Source: Defluviitaleaceae bacterium
GTDB lineage: Bacteria; Bacillota; Clostridia; Lachnospirales; WRAX01
Assembly (NCBI GenBank): GCA_009785595.1
Contig: WQVZ01000004.1
Span: 1-50,033 of the forward strand
Reading direction: 5' to 3'
Length of the DNA stretch: 50,033 nucleotides
Part shown: positions 18,260 through 27,105 of the stretch, piece by piece
Position numbering within the stretch: the first letter of the stretch is position 1
How the letters are laid out: each line of letters starts with the position of its first letter
Program-made: the position numbers and the translations under genes
Notes under the pieces: model-generated
What the model saw: the letters and a program-made list of their open reading frames with translations, nothing else
The model's database searches: none
What the model was told of the DNA's origin: nothing

Positions 18260-20194
18260 ATGAATAACCAACGAAAAAATTTCGGCATATATCTGTCCGT
18301 GATTGTGCTGGTCGTCTTTGTGATAATTGCCCTTAACAGAAATGCCGGTCCGGCGGCCCCTGCTTTTACTTACAGTGATTTTATGCAGGCGTTGGAAGCC
18401 GGGCACGTAGAATCTGTGGATGTGCGCCGCCATTCCGAGGTAGGCAATGCCGCCAATGTGGAGGTTACGCTGTCATTAGACGCCGAGGGCGTGGAAGAGG
18501 GCGCGGCTACACGCACTTTTTCTGTGCCAGATGTAAATTCCTTCATGATTATTTTGCATGAAAACATGACGGACGTTGATGTGGATATTTTTATACCACA
18601 GTCCGGCTTTTTCCAGATGTTTACGCCGTTTTTGATACTTATGATACCTTTGATGCTGATGATTTTCTTCATCCATCGTATGCAGGGCGGCGGTGGAGGC
18701 AGCGGTAACAAGGTTATGTCCTTTGGCAAAAGCCGTGCAAAAGCCGTTGTGGATACCAAGCGCAAGGTTACTTTTAAAAATGTAGCCGGCCTGGACGAGG
18801 AAAAAGCCGACCTGCAAGAGATTGTGGAATTTTTGAAAAGTCCCGAAAAATTTGTGGACATTGGCGCACGCATACCCAAAGGTGTGTTGCTGGTGGGCCC
18901 GCCCGGCACGGGTAAAACCCTGCTGGCTCGCGCCGTGGCCGGTGAGGCCGGTGTGCCTTTCTTCTCCATATCCGGTTCGGATTTTGTAGAGATGTTTGTG
19001 GGCGTTGGTGCTTCACGTGTGCGTGATTTGTTTGACCAAGCCAAAAAGAGTGCGCCGTGTATCGTATTTATCGACGAAATTGACGCCGTGGGCCGCAGAC
19101 GCGGTGCGGGTCTTGGCGGCGGCCATGATGAAAGAGAGCAAACTCTTAACCAACTGCTGGTAGAAATGGACGGCTTTGGTGTTAATGAGGGCATAATTAT
19201 ACTGGCGGCCACAAACCGCCCGGATATACTTGATCCCGCCCTGTTGCGCCCCGGTCGTTTTGACAGGCGCGTGGTTGTGGGCCGTCCTGATGTTAAGGGC
19301 CGTGAAGAAATATTAGGCGTCCATTCCAGAGGCAAAAAGCTGGCGGCGGATGTGGATTTGCATGTTATTGCCGGTCTTACGTCCGGCTTTACTGGGGCTG
19401 ATTTAGAAAATTTGCTCAACGAAGCCGCTCTTTTGGCTGCCCGAGATGATAAAAAAGAAATATCCATGGCAGACATCCGTCGTGCCTTTGTAAAAGTAGC
19501 CGTTGGCACAGAAAAGAAGAGCCGGGTGGTAAGCGATAAAGAAAAGAAAATTACCGCATATCACGAAGCGGGCCACGCTATCATCATGGAGGTTTTTGAC
19601 CAACTTGATCCTGTGCATCTGGTTTCCATCATCCCTACGGGCATGGCGGGAGGCTATACTATGCCCCAACCGTCCGAAGACAAAATGTACCTGACCAAAA
19701 AACGTATGGAGCAAGAAATTGTGGGCCTGATGGGCGGTCGTGCGGCGGAATATCTGGTGCTTAAAGACATCACCACGGGGGCGTCAAATGACATTGAGCG
19801 CGCCACGGCCATCGCCCGCGCTATGGTGACAAAATACGGTATGAGCGAGGTGTTGGGGCCCATCCTCTTTGGCAGCGAAAACGACGAGGTCTTCCTTGGT
19901 CGTGACCTGGCCCAAAGCCGTAATTACGGCGAAGCGGTGGCTTCTACTATTGACAAAGAAATCGAACGCTTTGTTAACACGGGTTATTCTCAGGCCCTGG
20001 AGACCTTGCAGCAATATATGGACACCCTGCACAAAACCGCCGAAGTGCTTATACAGCGGGAAAAAATCACGAACGAGGAGTTTCGTCAGCTTTTTGACCC
20101 GCCGTTGCCTAAAAAAGGCGAGCTTTGGAAGATTGACACCGACAGAACCTTAGACGATTCGCCCTTGATGGATTTTGGCGGCGAGACAAGTTAG
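18260..20194 (+). CDS. ftsH: ATP-dependent zinc metalloprotease FtsH
   Basis: FtsH is a membrane-bound AAA+ protease that degrades misfolded membrane proteins and regulatory proteins. The 644-residue protein has a first membrane segment at 9-27, an extracytoplasmic domain, a second segment at about 122-139, and the AAA+ module with Walker A GPPGTGKT (213-220), Walker B VFIDEIDA and the second region of homology. The zinc-protease motif HEAGH lies near 435. GGAGG precedes the ATG by six bases. It closes the tilS-hpt-ftsH trio. Confidence 0.98.
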   Translation: MNNQRKNFGIYLSVIVLVVFVIIALNRNAGPAAPAFTYSDFMQALEAGHVESVDVRRHSEVGNAANVEVTLSLDAEGVEEGAATRTFSVPDVNSFMIILHENMTDVDVDIFIPQSGFFQMFTPFLILMIPLMLMIFFIHRMQGGGGGSGNKVMSFGKSRAKAVVDTKRKVTFKNVAGLDEEKADLQEIVEFLKSPEKFVDIGARIPKGVLLVGPPGTGKTLLARAVAGEAGVPFFSISGSDFVEMFVGVGASRVRDLFDQAKKSAPCIVFIDEIDAVGRRRGAGLGGGHDEREQTLNQLLVEMDGFGVNEGIIILAATNRPDILDPALLRPGRFDRRVVVGRPDVKGREEILGVHSRGKKLAADVDLHVIAGLTSGFTGADLENLLNEAALLAARDDKKEISMADIRRAFVKVAVGTEKKSRVVSDKEKKITAYHEAGHAIIMEVFDQLDPVHLVSIIPTGMAGGYTMPQPSEDKMYLTKKRMEQEIVGLMGGRAAEYLVLKDITTGASNDIERATAIARAMVTKYGMSEVLGPILFGSENDEVFLGRDLAQSRNYGEAVASTIDKEIERFVNTGYSQALETLQQYMDTLHKTAEVLIQREKITNEEFRQLFDPPLPKKGELWKIDTDRTLDDSPLMDFGGETS

Positions 20195-20213
20195 TTATGA
20201 GCGGTGATGAATA

Positions 20214-21263
20214 ATGTTTACAAAAGGTCTTGAGCTTTGCGAAAGGTTTTTTCACCAGGCCGCAAAGCCCATTATGGATAAATATTTTGGCGGCCTGGCG
20301 TATTCTGCCGGGCTTTTGGGTTATGGCTCTGATGTTTTGGGTTATGACGATGAGGTTTCCGCGGATCATATGTGGGGACCCAGGTTTTATCTGTTTTTAA
20401 GTCAGGCTGATGTTCGCAAAAAACAGGAACTAATGGATGCTTTTGCCGAACACTTGCCTTATGATTTTGAGGGCCACAGCGTAAATTTTTCCGTGCCGGA
20501 TGCCAGCTATGTGCGACGGCCGGAAGTAATAAGAGCCGGAAAGGTGTCACCCTTAATTTCCATCCATACATTTGATGAATATTTGGCGGAATACCTAGGT
20601 ACAGCGGATTTGGATAATTTGACTCCGCAGGATTGGCTGTATTTTTCTGAACATCGCCTGCTGGGACTAACTTCCGGTAAATTGTTTGTGGATGGCCTGG
20701 GCATAGCACACATTTTGGAGAAATTGCGCTATTATCCCGAAGATGTACGGCTATACCTCATTGCGTCAAATTGGTCGCTTATTGCGGAAGAGCAAGCCTT
20801 TGTGCGACGCTGTTTTGATGTGGGCGATAATATTGGTTCTGCCATAATTTGCGCCAGAATGGCCGGCAGACTGATGCGCCTAGCCTTTCTGTATTGCGGG
20901 TGCTATGCGCCGTATAGCAAGTGGTTTGGTACGGCGTTTTCTCGGTTGCCTATAGATGCGGCCATTGGGCAAACAATCTCTCGTGCTCTTTCTGCCATGG
21001 ATATTGACCAGCGGGAGGACGGCATAGTTCTTGCCCAAAAATTGCTGGCAGACATGCATAACACATCCGGCCTAACAAAGCCTGTGAAAATGCAGATAGA
21101 GTCATATTATGGGCGCGATATCAAGGTTATATTTGCGGAGAAAATAGCGGATGTTGTCGTGAAAAAGCTGTCCGGTACAGAGCTTGAAGGTTTTCGCCTT
21201 ATTGGCGCATCGGAAGGGATTTTGGATAAACTAGGAGGACATGCCCCGTGGAAATCGGAATGA
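20214..21263 (+). CDS. DUF4037 nucleotidyltransferase-fold protein
   Basis: The 349-residue protein has the signature of DUF4037: GYGSDVLGYDDEVSADH (36-52) followed by WGPR (54-57). The GSD and later acidic residues resemble the metal-binding core of nucleotidyltransferase-fold proteins. The rest, including LGIAHILEKLRYYPEDVRLY, fits the family's helical C-terminal region. Its substrate is unknown; relatives are placed near aminoglycoside-modifying and antitoxin-type nucleotidyltransferases, but that is only a fold analogy. The ribosome site is weak (GGTGA). It overlaps the following thioesterase gene by 16 bases, so the two are probably co-expressed. Confidence 0.8.
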   Translation: MFTKGLELCERFFHQAAKPIMDKYFGGLAYSAGLLGYGSDVLGYDDEVSADHMWGPRFYLFLSQADVRKKQELMDAFAEHLPYDFEGHSVNFSVPDASYVRRPEVIRAGKVSPLISIHTFDEYLAEYLGTADLDNLTPQDWLYFSEHRLLGLTSGKLFVDGLGIAHILEKLRYYPEDVRLYLIASNWSLIAEEQAFVRRCFDVGDNIGSAIICARMAGRLMRLAFLYCGCYAPYSKWFGTAFSRLPIDAAIGQTISRALSAMDIDQREDGIVLAQKLLADMHNTSGLTKPVKMQIESYYGRDIKVIFAEKIADVVVKKLSGTELEGFRLIGASEGILDKLGGHAPWKSE

Positions 21264-21622
21264 AGTATACAGCAGAGCGAATTGTAGAGGCCAAAGACAC
21301 CGCCGTTGCGATAGGTAGCGGCGAAGTGGAGGTTTTTGCCACCCCGGCTATGATATTACTGATGGAGGAAGCCGCCCGTCTTGCGGTGCAGCCTGCTTTG
21401 CCGACTGGCAGCACAACCGTGGGCACCGTGGTTAATGTGCAGCACTTGGCGGCCACGCCCGTGGGTATGAAAGTGCGGGCCACTGCCACACTGACAGAAA
21501 TAAACGGCCGACGGCTGGTTTTTGAGGTGGAAGCGACAGACGAAAAGGGCATAATCGGTAAAGGCATACACGAGCGCGCCGTGATAGATATTCAGCGTTT
21601 TATGGCCATGCTTCAAAAGTAG
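21248..21622 (+). CDS. FlK-like hotdog-fold acyl-CoA thioesterase
   Basis: The 124-residue protein resembles fluoroacetyl-CoA thioesterase FlK. Thr32, Glu40 and His66 have exactly the spacing of the FlK catalytic triad (Thr42, Glu50, His76). The hotdog core motif with ATPAMILLMEEAARLAV and VNVQHLAATPVGMKV is intact. Most relatives in Clostridia act on unknown short acyl-CoAs, so hydrolysis of a toxic or stray acyl-CoA is inference. The start is a GTG nine bases after AGGAGG; the nearer ATG is out of frame. It sits between DUF4037 and a DUF6145-like gene. Confidence 0.82.
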   Translation: MEIGMKYTAERIVEAKDTAVAIGSGEVEVFATPAMILLMEEAARLAVQPALPTGSTTVGTVVNVQHLAATPVGMKVRATATLTEINGRRLVFEVEATDEKGIIGKGIHERAVIDIQRFMAMLQK

Positions 21623-21630
21623 GAGGTTGT

Positions 21631-21957
21631 ATGGAACGGCGAATTTTGGCGGCCGCCAGTCATTACAAGCGGTCGTATTTCTTTAATAATGAGGAATTTC
21701 CCGGTCTGCCCGTTGGTGTACAGGCCGAGTTGCGTCGGTTGCTTACACAAGCTTGTCATCACACCTGCGGTGTGGTGCTTTTGGGATTTTATCCCGATGG
21801 CGAGGTGTTTTTGGAAGCCAGCGGTGATGAAACAGACTTTGATTATGACGAAATCGGTGCCAAATACCATATAAATGCCTTGGTTAGGGAGGAAGCGGAG
21901 TTTTTGCGCTCGCTTGGCCTGTGGTATGCTTTTGTGGATGATAATTATGAAAATTAG
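21631..21957 (+). CDS. small DUF6145-like protein
   Basis: This 108-residue soluble protein has the pattern of a small Clostridia-specific family (I believe DUF6145): a start like ILAAASHYKRSYFFNNEEF, a central CGVVLLGFYPDGEVFLEA strand region and a late DYDEIGAKYHINALVREE segment. The function is unknown. Two adjacent histidines and a cysteine (CHHTC, near 43-47) are notable but do not form a known motif. AGGAGG precedes the ATG. It stands nine bases after the thioesterase and nine bases before coaX, so it belongs to the same transcript. Confidence 0.7.
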   Translation: MERRILAAASHYKRSYFFNNEEFPGLPVGVQAELRRLLTQACHHTCGVVLLGFYPDGEVFLEASGDETDFDYDEIGAKYHINALVREEAEFLRSLGLWYAFVDDNYEN

Positions 21958-21965
21958 GAGGCTTT

Positions 21966-22739
21966 ATGCTTTTAGTCATAGATGTGGGCAATACCAATAT
22001 AGTTTTGGGGCTGTATATGGAGTCAAAACTTGTAAAATCCTGGCGAATGGCCACGGCGGAAAATCGTTCCTCCGATGAAATCGGGCTGTTTATATATTCT
22101 TTGTTTGGCCACGCAAAAATCCCGGCAGAGCAGCTTAAAAACATCATAATCTCGTCGGTTGTACCCAATATTATGTATTCGCTGACCAATGGCATACGCA
22201 AATATTTTGATGTATCACCCGTAATTGTTAACAGCGACATGAAGTTGGGCATCACCCTTAACGAAGAAAGCCGTCGGGAGCTTGGGGCTGACCGCATTGT
22301 TAACTGTGTGGCGGCATATCAATTTTATGGTGGCCCCATAATTGTTATCGATTACGGAACAGCCACCACATATGATGTTATTTCGAAAAATGGCGAATTT
22401 CTTACGGGTATTACTGCCCCTGGTATCAAAATATCCGCGGACGCGCTGTTTGCACGGGCAGCATTGTTGGGCAAGGTGGAACTTGCCCTGCCCGACTCTA
22501 TGGTGGTTACTTCCACTGTGGAAAGTGTTCAGGCCGGTATTTTGTATGGTCGTGTAGGAGAAACGGAGTATATTGTAAACCGCCTGAAAGAGGAGCTGGG
22601 TATGCCAGATTCTATCGTAGTTGCTACCGGTGGTTTAGCTCATACAATTGCCCGTGGCACCGGAATATTTGACCATATTGTGCCGGCCCTTACTTTGGAG
22701 GGCTTGCGGCTACTTTTTGAAATGAATGTAGGTGAATAA
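21966..22739 (+). CDS. coaX: type III pantothenate kinase
   Basis: CoaX phosphorylates pantothenate, the first step of coenzyme A synthesis; the type III enzyme is not inhibited by CoA. The 257-residue ASKHA-fold protein has DVGNTN (6-11), GADR (107-110) and IDYGTATTYD (128-137), which bind ATP, pantothenate and metal. The length is typical. AGGAGG lies upstream of the ATG. coaX directly upstream of dusB is a recurrent Firmicute order. Confidence 0.96.
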   Translation: MLLVIDVGNTNIVLGLYMESKLVKSWRMATAENRSSDEIGLFIYSLFGHAKIPAEQLKNIIISSVVPNIMYSLTNGIRKYFDVSPVIVNSDMKLGITLNEESRRELGADRIVNCVAAYQFYGGPIIVIDYGTATTYDVISKNGEFLTGITAPGIKISADALFARAALLGKVELALPDSMVVTSTVESVQAGILYGRVGETEYIVNRLKEELGMPDSIVVATGGLAHTIARGTGIFDHIVPALTLEGLRLLFEMNVGE

Positions 22740-22740
22740 G

Positions 22741-23700
22741 GTGAAAATTGGCAATGTGGAGCTGGCCGGAAAGGTGATTTTGGCACCTATGGCTGGGGTT
22801 ACGGATTTGATTTTTCGCAAAATATGTCGAAAAATGGGTGCGGGGCTGGTGGTGACAGAGATGGTCAGTGCTAAGGCCATGACATATGGTAACGAGCGTA
22901 CAGAAGGGCTTTTGGCGACTGAGACCGTGGAAAACCCCGTGTCTGTGCAATTGTTTGGTAGTGACCCGGAGGCAATGGGCCAGGCTGCTGCCATGCTAAA
23001 CGACAGCAGCTACGACATAATTGACATAAATATGGGTTGTCCGGCACCGAAAATCGTGAAAAACGGTGATGGGTCAGCGCTGATGCGTGACTCCGCTCTT
23101 ATCGGAAAAATTGTCACCGCGGTAAAGGCCGCCACAACTAAGCCTGTTACCGCAAAAATTCGCCTGGGATATACCTACGAGCATAGAAATTACCTTGAAG
23201 TGGCCCGTGTCGTTGAGGAAAGCGGAGCCGCCGCCATTACCGTTCATGGACGCACCAGACCCCAGATGTATAGCGGTTTTGCCGATTGGGAGGCTATTGC
23301 GCAGGTTAAAGAAACCGTGAGTATTCCTGTGATAGGCAATGGGGACATAGCCGGGCCGGAGGATGCCAAACGCCGCTTGACGGAAAGTGATGTGGATGCG
23401 GTGATGATAGGCCGCGCCGCCTGTGGAAATCCCTGGATTTTCAGGCGTTGCCAGCATTATTTGGAAACCGGCGAAATTTTGCCGGAACCTACCCCTGCTG
23501 AAAGGATAGCTGTGGCCATGGAGCATACCCGAGAGTTAATTGCCCACAAAGGCGAACATATTGCCCTTCGTGAGATGCGCAGCCACCTGGCCTGGTACAT
23601 CAAGGGCATACGTGGGGCTACAGAAGCAAGGGCGCGCATTAACAAATGCGAGCATTTTGATGAGATAAAAATGATACTTGATGAATTGTTGGAAGGTTGA
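22741..23700 (+). CDS. dusB: tRNA-dihydrouridine synthase DusB
   Basis: This FMN enzyme reduces uridine to dihydrouridine in tRNA. The 319-residue protein has LAPMAGVTD (14-22), the active-site NMGCPAPKIVKNGDGSALM segment with catalytic Cys100, and HGRTR and GNGDI strands of the TIM barrel. I place the start at GTG 22741, five bases after AGGTGA, which gives the usual MKIGNVEL beginning; a GTG at 22732 would add three residues and overlap coaX by eight bases. The subgroup call DusB rests on overall similarity. Confidence 0.93.
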   Translation: MKIGNVELAGKVILAPMAGVTDLIFRKICRKMGAGLVVTEMVSAKAMTYGNERTEGLLATETVENPVSVQLFGSDPEAMGQAAAMLNDSSYDIIDINMGCPAPKIVKNGDGSALMRDSALIGKIVTAVKAATTKPVTAKIRLGYTYEHRNYLEVARVVEESGAAAITVHGRTRPQMYSGFADWEAIAQVKETVSIPVIGNGDIAGPEDAKRRLTESDVDAVMIGRAACGNPWIFRRCQHYLETGEILPEPTPAERIAVAMEHTRELIAHKGEHIALREMRSHLAWYIKGIRGATEARARINKCEHFDEIKMILDELLEG

Positions 23701-23701
23701 T

Positions 23702-24223
23702 ATGTTTATAGAAAAAGATGGTCTAACAATACGGCGTGCGCGGTCTTATGATGCCGCGATTTTAGGCAAATGGTGGCGCGATGGGCAGGTTATGGCCCAT
23801 GCAGGCTTTCCTTTAGGTTTGGATATAAGCGACGAAGAAATTAAAGAATCTCTTGAAAGAGACGATAACAACAGCGCAAGGCTTATTATAGAAATATCTG
23901 GCACGCCAGTGGGAGAAATGAGCTATCGCAAAACGGATGAAAATACCGCACAAATTGGCATAAAAATATGCGAGCAAAACCTGCAAGGCAAAGGGCATGG
24001 CCTTAGGTTTTTAAAAATGCTAATCAACGAACTCTTTACGAAGCTTTCATTCGACAGAATAATTTTAGACACCAATTTAAACAATATCCGTGCGCAAAAA
24101 ACTTACGAAAACCTTGGCTTTAGGAAGGTTGCTGTCAATTATGACAGCTGGAAAGATCAATTGGGTCAAATACAATCCAGCGTAGATTATGAACTTTTAA
24201 AAGTGGATTACATCAAACAGTAG
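23702..24223 (+). CDS. GNAT-family N-acetyltransferase
   Basis: This 173-residue protein is an acetyltransferase of the RimJ/RimL type. The N-terminal LTIRRARSYDAAILGKWW, the acetyl-CoA binding region QNLQGKGHGLRFLKMLI (about 92-108) and the late RAQKTYENLGFRKV are family marks. The substrate is unknown. The ATG has GGAAGG five bases upstream and begins one base after the dusB stop; the longer frame from 23678 would overlap dusB and has no ribosome site. It ends the run that began with tilS, as greA has its own promoter. Confidence 0.83.
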   Translation: MFIEKDGLTIRRARSYDAAILGKWWRDGQVMAHAGFPLGLDISDEEIKESLERDDNNSARLIIEISGTPVGEMSYRKTDENTAQIGIKICEQNLQGKGHGLRFLKMLINELFTKLSFDRIILDTNLNNIRAQKTYENLGFRKVAVNYDSWKDQLGQIQSSVDYELLKVDYIKQ

Positions 24224-24265
24224 GGTTGTCTGACGAATTGTTATAGAAATATCATATTTGCGCAA

Positions 24266-24294
24266 TTGACAACCTGCATACATTTGGGTATAAT
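24266..24294 (+). promoter_or_regulatory. consensus sigma-A promoter of greA
   Basis: TTGACA (24266-24271) and TATAAT (24289-24294) are perfect consensus boxes, 17 bases apart. The greA start is 36 bases downstream of the -10 box. This is one of the strongest promoters in the window and probably also serves lysS and the genes after it. Confidence 0.88.
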
Positions 24295-24330
24295 AATTTA
24301 GTTGACTGTACTGAAAAGGAGTTGGAGAAG

Positions 24331-24801
24331 TTGGACAAAAAAGTTGTATTAACATATGAAGGCATAAAGGCGCTGGAAGATGAACTGAAAGTGCTGAAGG
24401 TGGAGAAGCGCAAGGAAATTGCCCAAAAAATCAAAGAAGCTCGCGGTCAGGGTGATTTGTCCGAAAATGCCGAATACGATGCCGCCAAGGACGAACAAGC
24501 CAAAGCCGAGGCCCGTATTGCTGCCATAGAGAAACTGTTGCGCAATGCCGAGGCCATTGATGAAGAGGAAATTGACCGGGAGACGGTTACTCTTGGCAGC
24601 AAGGTGACGCTTTTTGACGAGGAATTTGAAGAAGAGATTACCTACCAAATTGTGGGCAGTGCCGAGGCTAATCCGGAAAAAAACAAGATTTCTAACGAAT
24701 CACCCCTGGGAATGGGCCTAATTGGCCAAAAAGCTGGTGTGGCTGTAGAAATTGACGCTCCAGCGGGTATAATTAAATATAAGATTTTGGCGATTTCTTA
24801 A
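24331..24801 (+). CDS. greA: transcription elongation factor GreA
   Basis: GreA inserts a coiled coil into the RNA polymerase secondary channel and stimulates cleavage of backtracked RNA. The 156-residue protein has the N-terminal coiled coil (about 8-75) with GDLSENAEYDAAKDEQ at the tip; its acidic residues D and E there are the functional ones. The C-terminal FKBP-like domain ends in GIIKYKILAIS. The start is a TTG nine bases behind AAGGAG; a TTG nine bases earlier overlaps the ribosome site. Confidence 0.95.
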   Translation: MDKKVVLTYEGIKALEDELKVLKVEKRKEIAQKIKEARGQGDLSENAEYDAAKDEQAKAEARIAAIEKLLRNAEAIDEEEIDRETVTLGSKVTLFDEEFEEEITYQIVGSAEANPEKNKISNESPLGMGLIGQKAGVAVEIDAPAGIIKYKILAIS

Positions 24802-24949
24802 AGCCTGTCTAAAATCTATCTTCACACAATTTTTTCGCTTAGCGCTATCGCCGTTTTTGCGAAAAGCATACAAAAACGGCTGTCGCTTCAACATTTTGCT
24901 TCGCAAAATGACGTTCAAAAATTGGTTCAGATTAGATTTTAGACAGGCT
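24802..24949. mobile_element. 148-bp MITE-like inverted-repeat element
   Basis: Perfect 17-base terminal inverted repeats, AGCCTGTCTAAAATCTA (24802-24818) and TAGATTTTAGACAGGCT (24933-24949), enclose two inner hairpins: GCCGTTTTTG/CAAAAACGGC (24850-24859 with 24871-24880) and CATTTTGC/GCAAAATG around TTC (24892-24910). There is no open frame. The whole can fold into one long structure. It starts right after the greA stop codon. CTTA occurs near both ends but is not flush, so a target duplication is uncertain. It may alternatively work as an attenuator before lysS. Confidence 0.65.
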
Positions 24950-24952
24950 CTT

Positions 24953-24978
24953 AGTAGGGGCGGCATTTTGCCGCCCGC
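24953..24978 (+). repeat. GTAGGGGCG-type palindromic element
   Basis: GTAGGGGCGGC, an ATTTT centre and GCCGCCCGC form a perfect stem (GGGCGGC/GCCGCCC). It follows the MITE-like element by four bases and precedes the lysS ribosome site, so it is in the lysS leader. Confidence 0.75.
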
Positions 24979-24997
24979 TTTTAGGAGGCAATAATAT

Positions 24998-26485
24998 ATG
25001 TCTGACTATACAAATGACGCACCGGAGATGGAATTGAGCGATCTTTTGCGGGTGCGCAGAGAGAAGTTGGAGGAGCTACAAAACAGCGGCAATGATCCAT
25101 TTGAGATTGTGCGCTTTGATGTGGATACTTATTCCAGTGCCATTCATAAAGATTTTGATAATTTAGAAGGCAAGTCTGTGAAAATTGCCGGCAGAATGAT
25201 GACACGCCGTATAATGGGCAAGGCTGCTTTTTGCGACCTTCAGGACGAACACGGCCGCATACAGGTTTATGTAAAGGGCGACGGCGTTGGCGAGGATGTA
25301 TATGCCGCCTTTAAAAAGTGGGATATTGGTGATATTTGTGGCGTGGTGGGTGTGGTTTTTCGCACCCAAAAGGGCGAAATTTCTGTTCGTGCCGATAAGG
25401 TAATTCTTCTGGCCAAGTCTTTGCAAATTTTGCCGGAGAAATATCACGGCCTTACTGACCAGGAACTGCGATACCGCCACCGTTATGTGGATTTGATAAT
25501 GAATCCGGATGTGCGGGAGGTTTTTCGCAAGCGTACGGCTATAATAAAGGGCATACGTCAGTTTTTGGACGACAGGGACTATCTTGAGGTAGAAACCCCT
25601 ATTTTGCAGACAATCCCCGGCGGCACCAATGCCCGGCCTTTTGCTACTCATCATAACACCCTGGATTTGCCCATGTATATGCGCATAGCCCTGGAGTTGC
25701 CCCTTAAACGCCTGATTGTTGGCGGGTTTGATAGGGTTTATGAACTGGGCCGTTGTTTCCGCAACGAAGGTATGAGCACCCGCCACAACCCAGAATTTAC
25801 TATGCTGGAGCTGTATCAAGCCTATACAGACTACCACGGCATGATGCAGCTGACAGAGGATATGTTCCGCAAACTTGCTGTTGATATTACTGGCTCGTCT
25901 ATTGTGGAATATCAAGGGGTGCAGCTGGATTTTGGCAAGCCTTTTGAGCGCATTACTATGGTTGAGGCTGTGCGTCGCCATGCAGATGTGGATTTTGACC
26001 AAATAACTTCCCTGGAAGAAGCCAGAGCAATTGCAAAGCAACGCCATGTTGAATATAAAGATTTTCACAAAAAAGGCGATATTTTAGATCTGTTTTTTGA
26101 AAAATATGCGGAAAAACACCTGGTGCAGCCCACATTTTTGATAGATCATCCCGTAGAGATTTCGTATTTATGCAAGCGGCACTATGACAAACCGGAATAC
26201 GCCCAGCGTTTTGAGGTTTTTGCCATGGGGCGCGAGCTTGGCAATGCGTATTCCGAACTTAACGACCCCGTTGACCAGCGCAATCGTTTTATGGCCCAGG
26301 AAGCTTTGCGAGCCGCTGGGGACGATGAAGCCAGCCAGATTGACGAGGATTTTATGTATGCCTTGGAATTTGGTATGCCGCCAACGGGTGGCCTGGGCGT
26401 GGGCATTGACAGGCTTGTTATGCTGCTTACTAATTCGCCGTCCATACGTGATGTGCTGTTTTTCCCAACAATGCGCCCGCTTTAA
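24998..26485 (+). CDS. lysS: lysyl-tRNA synthetase, class II
   Basis: LysS charges tRNA-Lys. The 495-residue protein has an N-terminal OB-fold anticodon-binding domain (about 55-150) and the class II catalytic core, with motif 2 [14 protein letters not shown] near 252-265 and motif 3 containing GVGIDRL near 467. The length is standard. The ATG is behind TAGGAGG. It follows greA, a common Firmicute order, but here the two are separated by an inverted-repeat element and a palindrome. No T-box was recognised upstream. Confidence 0.97.
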   Translation: MSDYTNDAPEMELSDLLRVRREKLEELQNSGNDPFEIVRFDVDTYSSAIHKDFDNLEGKSVKIAGRMMTRRIMGKAAFCDLQDEHGRIQVYVKGDGVGEDVYAAFKKWDIGDICGVVGVVFRTQKGEISVRADKVILLAKSLQILPEKYHGLTDQELRYRHRYVDLIMNPDVREVFRKRTAIIKGIRQFLDDRDYLEVETPILQTIPGGTNARPFATHHNTLDLPMYMRIALELPLKRLIVGGFDRVYELGRCFRNEGMSTRHNPEFTMLELYQAYTDYHGMMQLTEDMFRKLAVDITGSSIVEYQGVQLDFGKPFERITMVEAVRRHADVDFDQITSLEEARAIAKQRHVEYKDFHKKGDILDLFFEKYAEKHLVQPTFLIDHPVEISYLCKRHYDKPEYAQRFEVFAMGRELGNAYSELNDPVDQRNRFMAQEALRAAGDDEASQIDEDFMYALEFGMPPTGGLGVGIDRLVMLLTNSPSIRDVLFFPTMRPL

Positions 26486-26497
26486 ACGGAGGTTTTT

Positions 26498-27085
26498 ATG
26501 CACGACAAAAATAAGATAATAACAATGTCTAAAATGGCGGTGTATGACAAGCGAGGTTTTGAGAAAGACGCCCGCTCCAGCCAGTATTTCCGCCATGATT
26601 ATATATACAAACGTAATATGTACATGCGCTTTTTTCTGGGTATTGGCTGCCTCATCCTGGCTTTCTTTTACGTGATGTATTTGCTTGGGGTGGAGGATAG
26701 TGATATTTTTGCCCTGGATTTTGGGGCAGAAGCCCTGCGCCTGTTGTTTTTTGCTTTGCTTATAATGGTGGCATACAGCTTTATTGGTACTATTATTTAC
26801 ACCAGGGAGTTTTTAAAGTCTCAAAGGCGCATAAATGCCTATTTTTCTCTCATGAAGGCGCTTGAGGGGGAAACCGAGGTGGATACGCTATACGAGCCGG
26901 AAGACGAGGGAACCGAGGTGGATGAGAAGTTTGAGCCGTACAGGCCCATTGGGCGACCCGCGGAAGAGGATATGGCAGAGGAATTTGAGCCATATCGCCC
27001 TATTGGTGATGACCATGCGTATCGCCATCGCGGCGGCGCGGAAACCCCGCAGCCACTGGAAGATGACACAAATGACAATGCGTAA
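26498..27085 (+). CDS. membrane protein with a repeated FEPYRPIG tail
   Basis: This is a 195-residue protein of unknown function. Two hydrophobic segments (about 44-65 and 80-103) suggest a hairpin membrane topology with both ends in the cytoplasm. The C-terminal third is acidic and holds two copies of FEPYRPIG about 20 residues apart, each preceded by an acidic stretch; a related EV/DTLYEPEDEGTEVDEK precedes them. It starts at an ATG behind GGAGG, 12 bases after lysS, and is followed 20 bases later by a second unknown membrane protein and then cdaA-cdaR. The position suggests a part in membrane or c-di-AMP functions, but that is only context. Confidence 0.75.
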   Translation: MHDKNKIITMSKMAVYDKRGFEKDARSSQYFRHDYIYKRNMYMRFFLGIGCLILAFFYVMYLLGVEDSDIFALDFGAEALRLLFFALLIMVAYSFIGTIIYTREFLKSQRRINAYFSLMKALEGETEVDTLYEPEDEGTEVDEKFEPYRPIGRPAEEDMAEEFEPYRPIGDDHAYRHRGGAETPQPLEDDTNDNA

Positions 27086-27105
27086 ACGCAGCTTTGGGAG
27101 GAAAT

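Noticed and set aside
18370-19509. 379-codon open frame on the minus strand within ftsH
   Set aside because: It is a shadow of ftsH; the product is rich in Ser, Pro and Thr as expected from antisense of a GC-biased gene, and it has no ribosome site.
24802-24997. A lysine riboswitch or T-box before lysS
   Set aside because: No T-box consensus or L-box pattern is present; the structure is a simple nested inverted repeat with perfect ends.
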